Source: Caballeronia udeis
GTDB taxonomy: Bacteria > Pseudomonadota > Gammaproteobacteria > Burkholderiales > Burkholderiaceae
Length of the DNA stretch: 54,244 nucleotides
NCBI RefSeq assembly: GCF_001544555.2
Contig: NZ_FCOK02000068.1
Coordinates: forward strand, 1 to 54,244
Reading direction: 5' to 3'
Shown here: positions 6,309 to 14,644 of the stretch, in pieces
Layout: every line of letters begins with the position of its first letter
Position numbering within the stretch: the first letter of the stretch is position 1
Program-made: the position numbers and the translations under genes
Notes under the pieces: model-generated
Databases searched by the model: none
Told to the model about the DNA's origin: nothing
The model's input: only the letters and a program-made list of their open reading frames with translations

Positions 6309-9230
6309 TTATTTCCCCGACGACGTCACCGTCGCTTCTGTCGAATCACGCAACTGGAGAAACTCCAACTGCTGCGTATTGAAGCGCGAATAATCCTTCT
6401 GCCATTGCGACGGCTGTTCCACCGGCATGACCTGCACGGCCGTCACTTTGTACTCGGGACAATTCGTGGCCCAATCGGAGGAGTCGGTCGTGATCACGTT
6501 CGCGCCGGATTCAGGGAAGTGGAACGTCGTGTACACCACGCCCGGCTGCATCCGCTCAGTGATCTTCGCGCGCAGCACGGTCTGCCCGGCACGCGATTCG
6601 ATCCCGACCCAGTCGTCCGCCTTGATACCGCGCTCTTCAGCATCATGCGGATGAATCTCCAGCCGGTCCTCTTCGTGCCAGCGCGAGTTCTCCGTACGCC
6701 GCGTCTGCGCGCCCACGTTGTACTGCGACAGGATGCGGCCCGTCGTCAGCAGCAGCGGATACTTGCGCGTGACCTTCTCCGGCGTCGCGATGAACTTCGT
6801 GATGACGAAGCGGCCCTTGCCGCGCACGAATTCGTCGATGTGCATGGTCGGCGTGCCGTCCGGCGCTTGCGCATTGCATGGCCACTGGATGCTGCCGAGT
6901 TCATCGAGGCGTTTGTACGACACGCCGGTGAACGTGGGCGTGAGGCGCGCGATCTCGTCCATGATCTGCGACGGATGCGTGTAGTTCATTTCATAACCGA
7001 GCGCGCGGGCGAGCTTGATCGTCACTTCCCAGTCGGCCAGACCCGGCAGTGGGGGCATGACCTTGCGCACGCGCGAGATGCGGCGTTCGGCGTTGGTGAA
7101 CGTGCCATCCTTTTCGAGGAACGATGAGCCTGGCAGGAATACGTGCGCGTACTTGGCGGTCTCGTTCAGGAAGATGTCCTGCACGACGATGCATTCCATC
7201 GACGACAAAGCCTTCGCCACGTGCTGCGTATTCGGATCGGATTGAACGATGTCCTCGCCCTGGCAGTAAAGGCCAAGGAAGCTGCCGTGAACGGCGGCAT
7301 CGAACATGTTCGGAATGCGCAGGCCCGGCTCCGATTGCAGCTTGACGCTCCATGCGTCTTCGAACAACGCGCGCACTGCCGCGTCGCTGATATGACGATA
7401 ACCCGGCAGCTCATGCGGGAACGAACCCATGTCGCACGAACCCTGCACGTTGTTCTGACCGCGCAGCGGATTCACGCCCACACCTTCGCGGCCGACGTTG
7501 CCGGTAGCCATCGCGAGGTTCGCGATACCCATGACCATCGTCGAGCCTTGCGCATGTTCCGTCACGCCGAGGCCGTAGTAGATCGCACCGTTGCCGGCGT
7601 TCGCATAAATGCGCGCGGCTTCGCGCACCGATTGCGCCGGCACGCCGGTAACGGCTTCCATGGCTTCGGGCGAATTCTCTTCGAGGGCGATGAAGTCGCG
7701 CCATTGCTGGAACGCACGCGTGTCGCAGCGCTCCGCGACAAATTCTTCCTTCACCAGGCCTTCGGTCACGATCGTGTGCGCGAGCGCGTTGACCATGGCG
7801 ACGTTCGTGCCGGGCCGCAACGCCAGATGATGCGACGCCTTCACGTGCGGGTTATTCACAATATCGATACGGCGAGGATCGACCACGATCAGTTGCGCGC
7901 CTTCACGCACACGCCGCTTCAGCCGCGATGCAAACACAGGGTGGCCATCGGTCGGATTCGCGCCGATCACTACGATCACATCGGCTTTTTCGACGGACGC
8001 GAAGGTCTGCGTTCCGGCCGATTCCCCCAGTGTGGTCTTCAGGCCATAACCGGTCGGCGAGTGACAAACACGGGCACAGGTATCGACATTATTGTTGCCG
8101 AACGCCGCGCGCACGAGCTTTTGCACGAGGTAGGTTTCCTCGTTCGTGCATCTCGACGATGTGATCCCGCCAATCGAATCCACGCCATGCTTGTCCTGGA
8201 TGCGACGGAATTCGCTGGCCGCGTACGAGAGCGCTTCGTCCCAGCTCACTTCGCGCCACGGGTCGGTGATCTTTGCGCGGATCATCGGCTTGGTGATGCG
8301 GTCCTTGTGCGTGGCGTAACCCCATGCAAAGCGGCCCTTGACGCATGCGTGACCATCGTTCGCCTGGCCGTTCTTGTTCGGCACCATGCGCACGACTTCG
8401 CTGCCCTTCATCTCGGCCTTCAACGAACAGCCGACGCCGCAATACGCGCACGTTGTCACGACCGAATGCTCGGGCTGGCCGAGCATGATCACGGTTTTTT
8501 CCTGCAGCGTCGCGGTCGGGCAAGCGGCCACGCACGCACCGCATGACACGCATTCGGATTCCATGAACGGCTGGTTTTCACTCGCGGCCACGCGCGATTC
8601 GAAACCCCGTCCCGCGATAGTCAGTGCGAACGTACCCTGCGTTTCCTCGCACGCGCGCACGCATCGATTGCAGACGATGCATTTCGACGCGTCGTAGGTG
8701 AAATACGGATTCGATTCGTCCTTCTTGTCCTTCAGGTGATTCGCACCTTCGTAGCCGTAGCGGACTTCGCGCAAACCGACCACGCCGGCCATGTCCTGCA
8801 ATTCGCAGTCGCCGTTGGCGGGGCAGGTGAGGCAGTCGAGCGGGTGATCGGAGATATACAGCTCCATCACGTTCTTGCGCAGCGACTGCAGCTTGTTCGT
8901 CTGCGTGCGCACTTTCATCCCGGCTTCCACGGGCGTGGTGCACGACGCCGGATACCCGCGCTTGCCTTCAATTTCAACCAGGCACAGACGGCACGAGCCG
9001 AACGGCTCAAGCGAATCCGTCGCGCAGAGTTTCGGGACGTTGACGCCGGCCTCGATCGCCGCGCGCATCACCGACGTCCCGGCCGGCACCGTGACGGACG
9101 TACCATCGATGTCGAGCGTCACGTCGATATCCGCGTGACGCAGCGGCGTGCCGTAGTCGGTATCGTCGAAGGGGTCGCGCAGTTTCGTCTTGCACGCGCA
9201 ATTGCCGGAACCGCAGGATGAGTTGGACAT
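6309..9230 (-). CDS. fdsA: NAD-dependent formate dehydrogenase alpha subunit, molybdenum-binding (FdsA)
   Basis: The 973-residue catalytic subunit oxidises formate to CO2. Cofactor sites appear in order. The N-terminal 2Fe-2S domain has Cys 69, 80, 83 and 97. A NuoG-like cluster site spans 133-142 (CLTCPANGDC). Two 4Fe-4S sites are at 184-194 (CIVCNRCVRAC) and 227-237 (CVSCGACVAAC). A further cluster site, CAYCGVGC, starts at 261. The bis-MGD molybdenum domain then carries the motif ARVCHSPTGYG, with Cys389 as the expected Mo ligand and His390 beside it. The C-terminal part (about 830-940) is the MGD-binding domain. GGAGC lies before the ATG. It is a cytoplasmic soluble enzyme with FdsB and FdsG, which pass electrons to NAD+. 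Confidence 0.97.
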   Translation of the reverse strand: MSNSSCGSGNCACKTKLRDPFDDTDYGTPLRHADIDVTLDIDGTSVTVPAGTSVMRAAIEAGVNVPKLCATDSLEPFGSCRLCLVEIEGKRGYPASCTTPVEAGMKVRTQTNKLQSLRKNVMELYISDHPLDCLTCPANGDCELQDMAGVVGLREVRYGYEGANHLKDKKDESNPYFTYDASKCIVCNRCVRACEETQGTFALTIAGRGFESRVAASENQPFMESECVSCGACVAACPTATLQEKTVIMLGQPEHSVVTTCAYCGVGCSLKAEMKGSEVVRMVPNKNGQANDGHACVKGRFAWGYATHKDRITKPMIRAKITDPWREVSWDEALSYAASEFRRIQDKHGVDSIGGITSSRCTNEETYLVQKLVRAAFGNNNVDTCARVCHSPTGYGLKTTLGESAGTQTFASVEKADVIVVIGANPTDGHPVFASRLKRRVREGAQLIVVDPRRIDIVNNPHVKASHHLALRPGTNVAMVNALAHTIVTEGLVKEEFVAERCDTRAFQQWRDFIALEENSPEAMEAVTGVPAQSVREAARIYANAGNGAIYYGLGVTEHAQGSTMVMGIANLAMATGNVGREGVGVNPLRGQNNVQGSCDMGSFPHELPGYRHISDAAVRALFEDAWSVKLQSEPGLRIPNMFDAAVHGSFLGLYCQGEDIVQSDPNTQHVAKALSSMECIVVQDIFLNETAKYAHVFLPGSSFLEKDGTFTNAERRISRVRKVMPPLPGLADWEVTIKLARALGYEMNYTHPSQIMDEIARLTPTFTGVSYKRLDELGSIQWPCNAQAPDGTPTMHIDEFVRGKGRFVITKFIATPEKVTRKYPLLLTTGRILSQYNVGAQTRRTENSRWHEEDRLEIHPHDAEERGIKADDWVGIESRAGQTVLRAKITERMQPGVVYTTFHFPESGANVITTDSSDWATNCPEYKVTAVQVMPVEQPSQWQKDYSRFNTQQLEFLQLRDSTEATVTSSGK

Positions 9231-9246
9231 GCTAAAGCTCCTTTTT

Positions 9247-10803
9247 TTAAGCCGCTTTCTGCGACGGCTTTTTGGAGAGACCGAAGTCTTCAGGGAAATG
9301 GTCGAGTGCCGACAGCACCGGATACGGCGTCATGCCGCCCATTGCGCAGAGCGAGCCGGACACCATGGTGTCGCAGAGATCGCGCAGCAAGGTGACCTGT
9401 TTCGGCGAGGTGTCTCCTGCACGGATCTTCGCGATGACTTCAACACCGCGCGTTGAACCGATTCGGCACGGCGTGCATTTGCCGCACGATTCGACGGCGC
9501 AAAAGTGCATGGCGTACTGGGCGAGATCGGCGAGATTCGAGGTGTCGTCATGAATCACGATACCGCCGTGTCCGACCACCGCGCCAACTGCCGCATAAGC
9601 TTCGTAGTCCATGGGAATATCCCACTGGCTTTCCGGAAGATAGGTGCCGAGCGGGCCACCGACTTGCGCGGCGCGTGCCGGCCGGCCGCTTGCCGTGCCG
9701 CCGCCATATTCATAGATCAGCTCACGCAAGGTCACGCCGAACGCCAGCTCCACGAGGCCGCCTTGCTTCACGTTGCCGGCAATCTGGAACGGCAGCGTGC
9801 CGCGTGAGCGGCCCATGCCGAAGTCGCGATAAAACGCCGCGCCCTTGGCGAAAATGATGGGTACGGTCGCCAGCGTAATGACGTTATTGATCACCGTCGG
9901 CTGGCCGAACAAGCCGACGAGCGCAGGCACCGGCGGCTTCGCGCGGACCACACCGCGCTTGCCTTCCAGCGATTCCAGCAACGCGGTTTCTTCGCCGCAA
10001 ACATATGAACCGGCGCCCTTGGCCACTTCCAGTTCGAAGACCTTGCCGCTGCCAAGCACGTTGGCGCCGAGCCAACCGGCGTCGCGGGCTTTATCGATAG
10101 CGCGATTCAGCGTCGCGATTGCATGCGGATATTCGCTGCGTACATAAATATAACCCTTCGTCGCCCCGGTCACGATCCCCGCGATGATCATCCCTTCGAT
10201 CAACATGTACGGATCGCTTTCCATGACCAGCCGGTCCGAGAATGTGCCGGAATCGCCTTCGTCGGCGTTGCAGACGATGTATTTCTGCGGCGCCAACGCG
10301 GCCCGCACCGTGCGCCATTTGATACCGGCCGGGAACGCTGCGCCGCCGCGTCCGCGCAGGCCTGACTCCAGCAACGCTTCGCAGGCCGCGGCGCCGTCGG
10401 TTTCGAGTGCTTTGCGCAAACCTTCGAGGCCGCCGTGCTTCACGTAGTCATCGGTGGAAAGCGGGTCCGTGATGCCGATACGCGCGAACGTCAGGCGTTG
10501 CTGTTTGGCGAGCCACGGCAAGGTGTCGACTACACCGAGACGCTTTTCATGCGCGCCGCCATTTATCAGGCCGGCGTTGAAGAGGGCGGCGACGTCGTCT
10601 TCATCGACATTCGAATAACCGATACGGCCTTCCGCCGTCTCCACTTCGACCAGTGGTTCGAGCCACAGCATGCCGCGCGAGCCGTTGCGCACGACTTCGA
10701 CTTCACAACCGCGTTTTTCAGCTTCAGCCGCCACGGCTCGCGCGACGCGATCAGCGCCGAGCGCGAGTGCCGACGAATCGCAAGGGACGTAGATGCGCGT
10801 CAT
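9247..10803 (-). CDS. fdsB: Formate dehydrogenase beta subunit, FMN/NAD-binding (FdsB)
   Basis: A 518-residue diaphorase subunit homologous to NuoF. The first 85 residues or so are a thioredoxin-like domain (MTRIYVPCDSSALALGADRV) fused ahead of the NuoF part. The FMN/NADH-binding glycine-rich motif GLRGRGGAAFPAG is at 148-160. The C-terminal 4Fe-4S ligands are Cys 440, 443, 446 (ESCGKCTPCRIGS) and 486. It receives electrons from FdsA and reduces NAD+. Its ATG overlaps the fdsG stop by 4 bases (ATGA), and fdsA follows 16 bases downstream, so translation is probably coupled. Confidence 0.97.
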   Translation of the reverse strand: MTRIYVPCDSSALALGADRVARAVAAEAEKRGCEVEVVRNGSRGMLWLEPLVEVETAEGRIGYSNVDEDDVAALFNAGLINGGAHEKRLGVVDTLPWLAKQQRLTFARIGITDPLSTDDYVKHGGLEGLRKALETDGAAACEALLESGLRGRGGAAFPAGIKWRTVRAALAPQKYIVCNADEGDSGTFSDRLVMESDPYMLIEGMIIAGIVTGATKGYIYVRSEYPHAIATLNRAIDKARDAGWLGANVLGSGKVFELEVAKGAGSYVCGEETALLESLEGKRGVVRAKPPVPALVGLFGQPTVINNVITLATVPIIFAKGAAFYRDFGMGRSRGTLPFQIAGNVKQGGLVELAFGVTLRELIYEYGGGTASGRPARAAQVGGPLGTYLPESQWDIPMDYEAYAAVGAVVGHGGIVIHDDTSNLADLAQYAMHFCAVESCGKCTPCRIGSTRGVEVIAKIRAGDTSPKQVTLLRDLCDTMVSGSLCAMGGMTPYPVLSALDHFPEDFGLSKKPSQKAA

Positions 10804-11315
10804 ACCAGGTCCTCCGCGCTCGCGCGCGCCGCTTCATACAAGCGCTCGAACTTCTGCGGCGTGACGCGGGCATGCAGCTCGCCGTTGATGGTCATCGCCG
10901 GCGACAGCGCGCATTGCCCGAGGCAATACACGGTCTCGAGCTCGGTATCGACTTCATGACCGGAATCGAACTTGCACCCGGTATGCCCTTCGATATGCGC
11001 CGCCAGCGCCTCCGTTCCCATGCTTCGGCAGGCCTCGGCGCGGCACAACTGCACGGTCACGCGCGCGGGCGGCTCCGAGCGGAAATGGTGGTAATACGTG
11101 ATCACGCCGTGCACTTCCGCGCGCGACAGCGACATGGCCTGAGCGAGCGGAGCGATGACATCGGCGGGAATGTAGCCGGCTTCGTCCTGAATGGCGTGCA
11201 ACACGGCGAGCAGCGACGCACCTTTTTTCAGATGGCGCGCGACGCGCTCATCGGGCGTGACGGCCGGCTGATTCTGGTGGCGCTGGTTTTGGTGCTGCTG
11301 AGGCATTTGGGTCAT
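10800..11315 (-). CDS. fdsG: Formate dehydrogenase gamma subunit, 2Fe-2S (FdsG)
   Basis: A 171-residue NuoE-like protein with a thioredoxin-like 2Fe-2S fold. The four ligands are in QLCRAEACRSMG and YCLGQCALSP. A Q/H-rich N-terminus precedes the conserved domain. I place the start at 11315 because GGAG lies 9 bases before this ATG; the ATG at 11330 has no ribosome-binding site and would put the start against the inverted repeat. It is the first gene of fdsGBA-D and is transcribed away from the ModE/LysR-like regulator. It probably shuttles electrons between the FdsA clusters and FdsB. Confidence 0.95.
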   Translation of the reverse strand: MTQMPQQHQNQRHQNQPAVTPDERVARHLKKGASLLAVLHAIQDEAGYIPADVIAPLAQAMSLSRAEVHGVITYYHHFRSEPPARVTVQLCRAEACRSMGTEALAAHIEGHTGCKFDSGHEVDTELETVYCLGQCALSPAMTINGELHARVTPQKFERLYEAARASAEDLV

Positions 11316-11334
11316 GTGGGGAGTCTCCATGGCT

Positions 11335-11363
11335 CGCTATATGTTTTGTTGCTGCATATATCG
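11335..11363. promoter_or_regulatory. ModE-like inverted repeat in the fdsG-regulator intergenic region
   Basis: CGCTATATG (11335-11343) and CATATATCG (11355-11363) are inverted copies with one mismatch, 11 bases apart. The half-sites resemble the CGxTATAT arms of ModE boxes, but the spacing is about half a helical turn longer than in the E. coli consensus as I know it. A TATAAT at 11368-11373 and a GTTGCAAC palindrome (11376-11383) lie next to it. The site is in the right place to be bound by the divergently encoded regulator. Confidence 0.5.
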
Positions 11364-11445
11364 GTCTTATAATCTGTTGCAACGAGCCCGTGATATGCAA
11401 GATACGAGGCTAACCGGCCGATGGCAATAGGAACTGAAGGTACAT

Positions 11446-12534
11446 ATGATCGATGTCGAATGTCGTACGGAACTCGTCCTGCGCGACGCGGCGGGCCGCG
11501 AAGCCAGTCTCAGCGCGGCCGTGCCGCTTTTACTGCTGGTTTCACAGACCGGCAGCATTGCGCAGGCCGCGTCGGCTAAGGGTTTGTCCTATCGGCACGC
11601 ATGGGGTCTTTTGCGCGATATAGAGACGCGGCTGGGCGGCGCGCTGATCACGAAGTCACGGGGGCGCGGGTCGGTGCTGTCGGACTTGGGCGAGGCCGTG
11701 CTGCGGGCGCAGCGGTTGTCGAACGAGCGGCTCGACGGGCCGCTTCAGGCGTTGGCGAGCGAGGTGGCCGGCGAGCTGAACCGGCGGCTGTCGCGCCCGG
11801 TGAGCCAGATCCGGATTCACGCGTCGCACGGGTATGCGGTCGCGGCGCTGGTGGGTGCGCTGGCCGCGAAGCATATCCCCGCCGACATCAAATACCGAGA
11901 GAGTGCGGAAGCCGTCAGCGCGCTCGCGCGCGGCGAGTGCGAGCTGGCCGGTTTCCATTTGCCGATCGGCGAATTCCGCGCGAGTTGCGCCGAGATATAC
12001 CGCCCTTGGCTGGACGCGGGGCGGCATCGGCTGATTCACCTGACGCGGCGTACGCAGGGCTTGTTTTTGCCGAAGGGCAATCCCAAAGGGATACGCGGCC
12101 TGCACGATCTCGCCCGCGACGACATCCGCTTCGTCAACCGTCAGCCCGGCTCGGGCACGCGCATGCTGCTGGATCTGGCGCTGCGCAAGATCGGCGTGGA
12201 CCCCGCGACAATCAACGGCTACGCCACGGCGGAACTGACCCATTCGGCCATCGCTGCGTTCGTCGCGAGCGGCATGGCTGATCTTGGTTTTGGCGTGCAG
12301 CCGGCCGCGCAGCAGTTTGCGCTGGACTTTATCCCGGTGATCGATGAGGACTACCTGTTCGCGTGCGATCGCGACAAGCTCAACGACGCGGGGCTCGGCG
12401 GCTTGCTGGAAGTGCTGCGCAGCGACGCGTTCCGTAACAGCGTGTCGCATCTGGAGGGGTATGACCCGATTTTTTGCGGGCAACTGGTGGAGCTCGAGGC
12501 GGCGCTCAGCGGGGCGACTGGAAACGCGTGGTAA
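11446..12534 (+). CDS. Regulator of the fds operon: ModE/LysR-like HTH plus molybdate-type periplasmic-binding domain (FdsR-like)
   Basis: A 362-residue one-component regulator. Residues about 20-85 are a ModE/LysR-type winged helix (LLLVSQTGSIAQAASAKGLSYRHAWGLLRDIETRLGGALI), including the ModE-like SYRHAW recognition helix. Residues about 120-345 are a type 2 periplasmic-binding-protein fold of the kind found in molybdate-binding regulators (RIHASHGYAVAAL, FVNRQPGSGTRMLLDLAL, GMADLGFGVQPAAQQFALDFIPV). It is transcribed divergently from fdsG with 130 bases between starts, the position of fdsR in Cupriavidus. Whether it senses molybdate, formate or something else is not visible. AAGG lies before the ATG. 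Confidence 0.85.
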   Translation: MIDVECRTELVLRDAAGREASLSAAVPLLLLVSQTGSIAQAASAKGLSYRHAWGLLRDIETRLGGALITKSRGRGSVLSDLGEAVLRAQRLSNERLDGPLQALASEVAGELNRRLSRPVSQIRIHASHGYAVAALVGALAAKHIPADIKYRESAEAVSALARGECELAGFHLPIGEFRASCAEIYRPWLDAGRHRLIHLTRRTQGLFLPKGNPKGIRGLHDLARDDIRFVNRQPGSGTRMLLDLALRKIGVDPATINGYATAELTHSAIAAFVASGMADLGFGVQPAAQQFALDFIPVIDEDYLFACDRDKLNDAGLGGLLEVLRSDAFRNSVSHLEGYDPIFCGQLVELEAALSGATGNAW

Positions 12535-12713
12535 CCATTTGGACCGCGCCTGTCCGGCCGATCTGAAGCCTTACGTTTAGAATTACGTTAACCTGATGGT
12601 TAGCGGGGAAGGCCGGTGGTGTTGAGCGGGAGGTTTTGTTGCCATTCAGCATGCCGCAGATGCCGCTGATCAAACGTTTAACCGCGTCCGTTTTACTCAC
12701 TGTTATTGCCGCC

Positions 12714-12977
12714 ATGAAATTGCTTTTGAGCGTTGCCGCGTTGATCGCGTTCGTTGTTAGCGCCGTTGCCTTTGTGCCCGTCGCTTTTGCCCAGAATTCC
12801 CCTGGCGTTCCGGGTGGCATCCTGCAGGACCAGTTTCGCCTGAAAGAGCACCCTCAGTTGCAGTTTGCTGCTTCAGCGCCGACGGACAAGTATCAGAACG
12901 GCGTGACGGCAAAGCGCAAGCGCGGCGACCTGGGCGATCCGAACGGCTGTAACCTGCAGTGTCCGCCGGATCAATAA
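12714..12977 (+). CDS. Small secreted protein of unknown function
   Basis: An 87-residue protein with a clear signal peptide (MKLLLSVAALIAFVVSAVAFVPVAFAQ), probably cut after AFA or AQN. The mature part is only about 60 residues, polar, with a CNLQC pair near the end and a KRKR basic patch. I do not recognise a family. The ATG at 12714 gives a normal-length signal peptide; in-frame starts at 12651 (ATG) and 12636 (TTG, next to GGGAGG) would make it abnormally long. It stands alone between the fds regulator and a glycosyltransferase gene, with 180 bases upstream and 480 downstream. Function unknown; periplasmic or secreted location inferred. Confidence 0.65.
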   Translation: MKLLLSVAALIAFVVSAVAFVPVAFAQNSPGVPGGILQDQFRLKEHPQLQFAASAPTDKYQNGVTAKRKRGDLGDPNGCNLQCPPDQ

Positions 12978-13460
12978 GCCGGCAGGTCTGCTGACAACGT
13001 AGTCCAGACTCGCACACGGCGGCTTGCGTCGAAGCCGCTGGTATGTCGCGTGCCATCGGCGCAAAACCGTCATACGAGTAGCCCGAAATAGCCGTCTGAC
13101 AATACGGCTTGTCTTTGTCTTAGTTCTACCAAACAGCGTTAACCCTGCCTTTCAGCCTCCGCTTTCTGCCATGCCGGCGTCTTTTAAACGACTTCCCCGG
13201 CTCAACGTTTGTTACCCCTCATTACAGACCGAATAATGCTACTTGATGGCGGCGTGCAGGGGATGCGCTCGGGTATCTTAATGGTGCGTGCATTGAGCGG
13301 ATCTCAATGACAACGTATTCATAATTTCATTAAAAACAATGAAGCGAGCCGGCCGACGTCCACGGCAGAGAACGGTGGACGAGGGGATGCGGATAAACAC
13401 TTATCCGTATGACGGCATGGCCGCAATGGGACATTCGGATCGCCGAGGGGAAGACAACAA
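12978..13460. other. Intergenic region ahead of the glycosyltransferase gene
   Basis: No convincing gene in 483 bases. It becomes AT-richer from about 13215 to 13345. Two compact inverted repeats lie in its last 105 bases: CGTCCAC/GTGGACG (13357-13363 and 13375-13381) and CGGATAA-ACAC-TTATCCG (13390-13407). GAGGGGAAG (13445-13453) is the ribosome-binding site of the next gene. No clear terminator follows the small secreted protein. Confidence 0.6.
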
Positions 13461-14537
13461 ATGAGAATTCTTCAGGTCATTCTTGCACCTCGATTGTCCG
13501 GTGCGGAAGTGCTTGCGAAGGGCGTGGCCATTGGGCACCAGAAGGGCGGTCACGATGTCTGCATCACCTCGCTGATGCCCGAGCACGACGATTTCCAGCA
13601 CATCAGCGCCGAATTGCGCGCAAACAATGTCGTATGTTTTTTCCCGCAGCGCTCACTTGGCAAAGTAGGGCGGCTGCTGTTCCTGCATCGTGCCATTCGT
13701 CGCTTCAAACCCGACATCATCTTTGCGCACGCCACCATTCCGGCCTTGTATGTGCGCGCTTTGCCTACGCGTGTGCCGATCGTCTGGGTCATGCATTCCG
13801 GCGCCAATGACTTCGCGAACAACGCGCTGCTATTTGCCGAGCGTTTGCTGTCGGGGCGCGCGAAGGCGGTGATCGGTGTCTCGCAGAAGAACATTGACGA
13901 CTACGTGAAGGAAGTCGGTTCTCATCCCTCCATGATCGTGGTGCCGAACGGCGTCGATATCTCGCGTTTCGAGCAAGCGAGCGAGCCGTTGCCATCGACC
14001 GGTTTCAGGCAGATCGTCCAGATTGGCCGGTATATCCCCGAGAAGAATCAGTTGCAGACGGTGCAGGCGTTCGCACGGGTGGCCGCTGCGGAACCCGATG
14101 TGCGTTTGCTGCTGTGCGGCGTGATTGAAAACCTCGAGTATCACGCGGCCATCCTGAAACTCGTGGACGATCTGGCGCTGACGGATCGTGTGATGGTGGT
14201 CGGGCCGCAGTCGAATGTCGCGGAGATTTTGCGTGGGTCGCACGCGTTTGCGATGCCGTCGAGTTTCGAGGCGCACAGCATCGGGTTCCTGGAGGCGCTG
14301 GCGTCGGGAATTCCTGTGGTGGGCAATGCGATTCCCTCGTTTGCCTTCGCCAGTGAGTTCCCGGGAGTCGAACTACTCGATACCAGCGACGCCGATGCTT
14401 ATGGCCGCGCGTTGCTCAATGCGTTGTCGCAGCCTAGAGCCACGCGGCCCCTTAATGGCTTGACGTTGCAGAGCACGGCTGACCGTTACCTGGCAATTGC
14501 CTGCGATGTCCTCAACCCACGGGTGGGGCTGAGTTGA
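13461..14537 (+). CDS. Glycosyltransferase family 4 protein
   Basis: A 358-residue GT-B glycosyltransferase. The N-terminal domain has MRILQVILAPRLSGAEVLAKGVA, the acceptor-side start typical of GT4. The C-terminal donor domain contains VVPNGVDISRF, IGRYIPEKNQLQTVQAFA and the EX7E-like segment SSFEAHSIGFLEALASGIPVVG, where the two glutamates bind the nucleotide sugar. It is cytoplasmic or membrane-associated. It probably adds a sugar to a lipid-linked or polysaccharide acceptor, but no partner genes lie beside it, so the product is unknown. A structured 5' leader and its own terminator suggest a single-gene transcript. Confidence 0.87.
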   Translation: MRILQVILAPRLSGAEVLAKGVAIGHQKGGHDVCITSLMPEHDDFQHISAELRANNVVCFFPQRSLGKVGRLLFLHRAIRRFKPDIIFAHATIPALYVRALPTRVPIVWVMHSGANDFANNALLFAERLLSGRAKAVIGVSQKNIDDYVKEVGSHPSMIVVPNGVDISRFEQASEPLPSTGFRQIVQIGRYIPEKNQLQTVQAFARVAAAEPDVRLLLCGVIENLEYHAAILKLVDDLALTDRVMVVGPQSNVAEILRGSHAFAMPSSFEAHSIGFLEALASGIPVVGNAIPSFAFASEFPGVELLDTSDADAYGRALLNALSQPRATRPLNGLTLQSTADRYLAIACDVLNPRVGLS

Positions 14538-14577
14538 TTTAGTTGAATCGAATAGATTCGATTCGATTCGATGTAAC

Positions 14578-14609
14578 ACGCGTCGCCGGATTTTCGGCGG
14601 CGCGTTTTT
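14578..14609 (+). terminator. Terminator of the GT4 gene
   Basis: ACGCGTCGCCG (14578-14588) pairs with CGGCGGCGCGT (14595-14605), with one imperfect pair and a 6-base loop, followed by TTTTG. It lies 40 bases after the stop codon. Confidence 0.75.
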
Positions 14610-14644
14610 GTTTGCGGCACCCCATAACGACCAGCATGATGCGT

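Noticed and set aside
5345..11445. Genomic island around the toxin-antitoxin pair and fds operon
   Set aside because: No integrase, transposase, tRNA target or direct-repeat ends were seen, and the fds operon is common in related bacteria.
13024..13236. A 70-codon open frame in the intergenic region before the GT4 gene
   Set aside because: No ribosome-binding site, no domain, and codon use unlike neighbouring genes.
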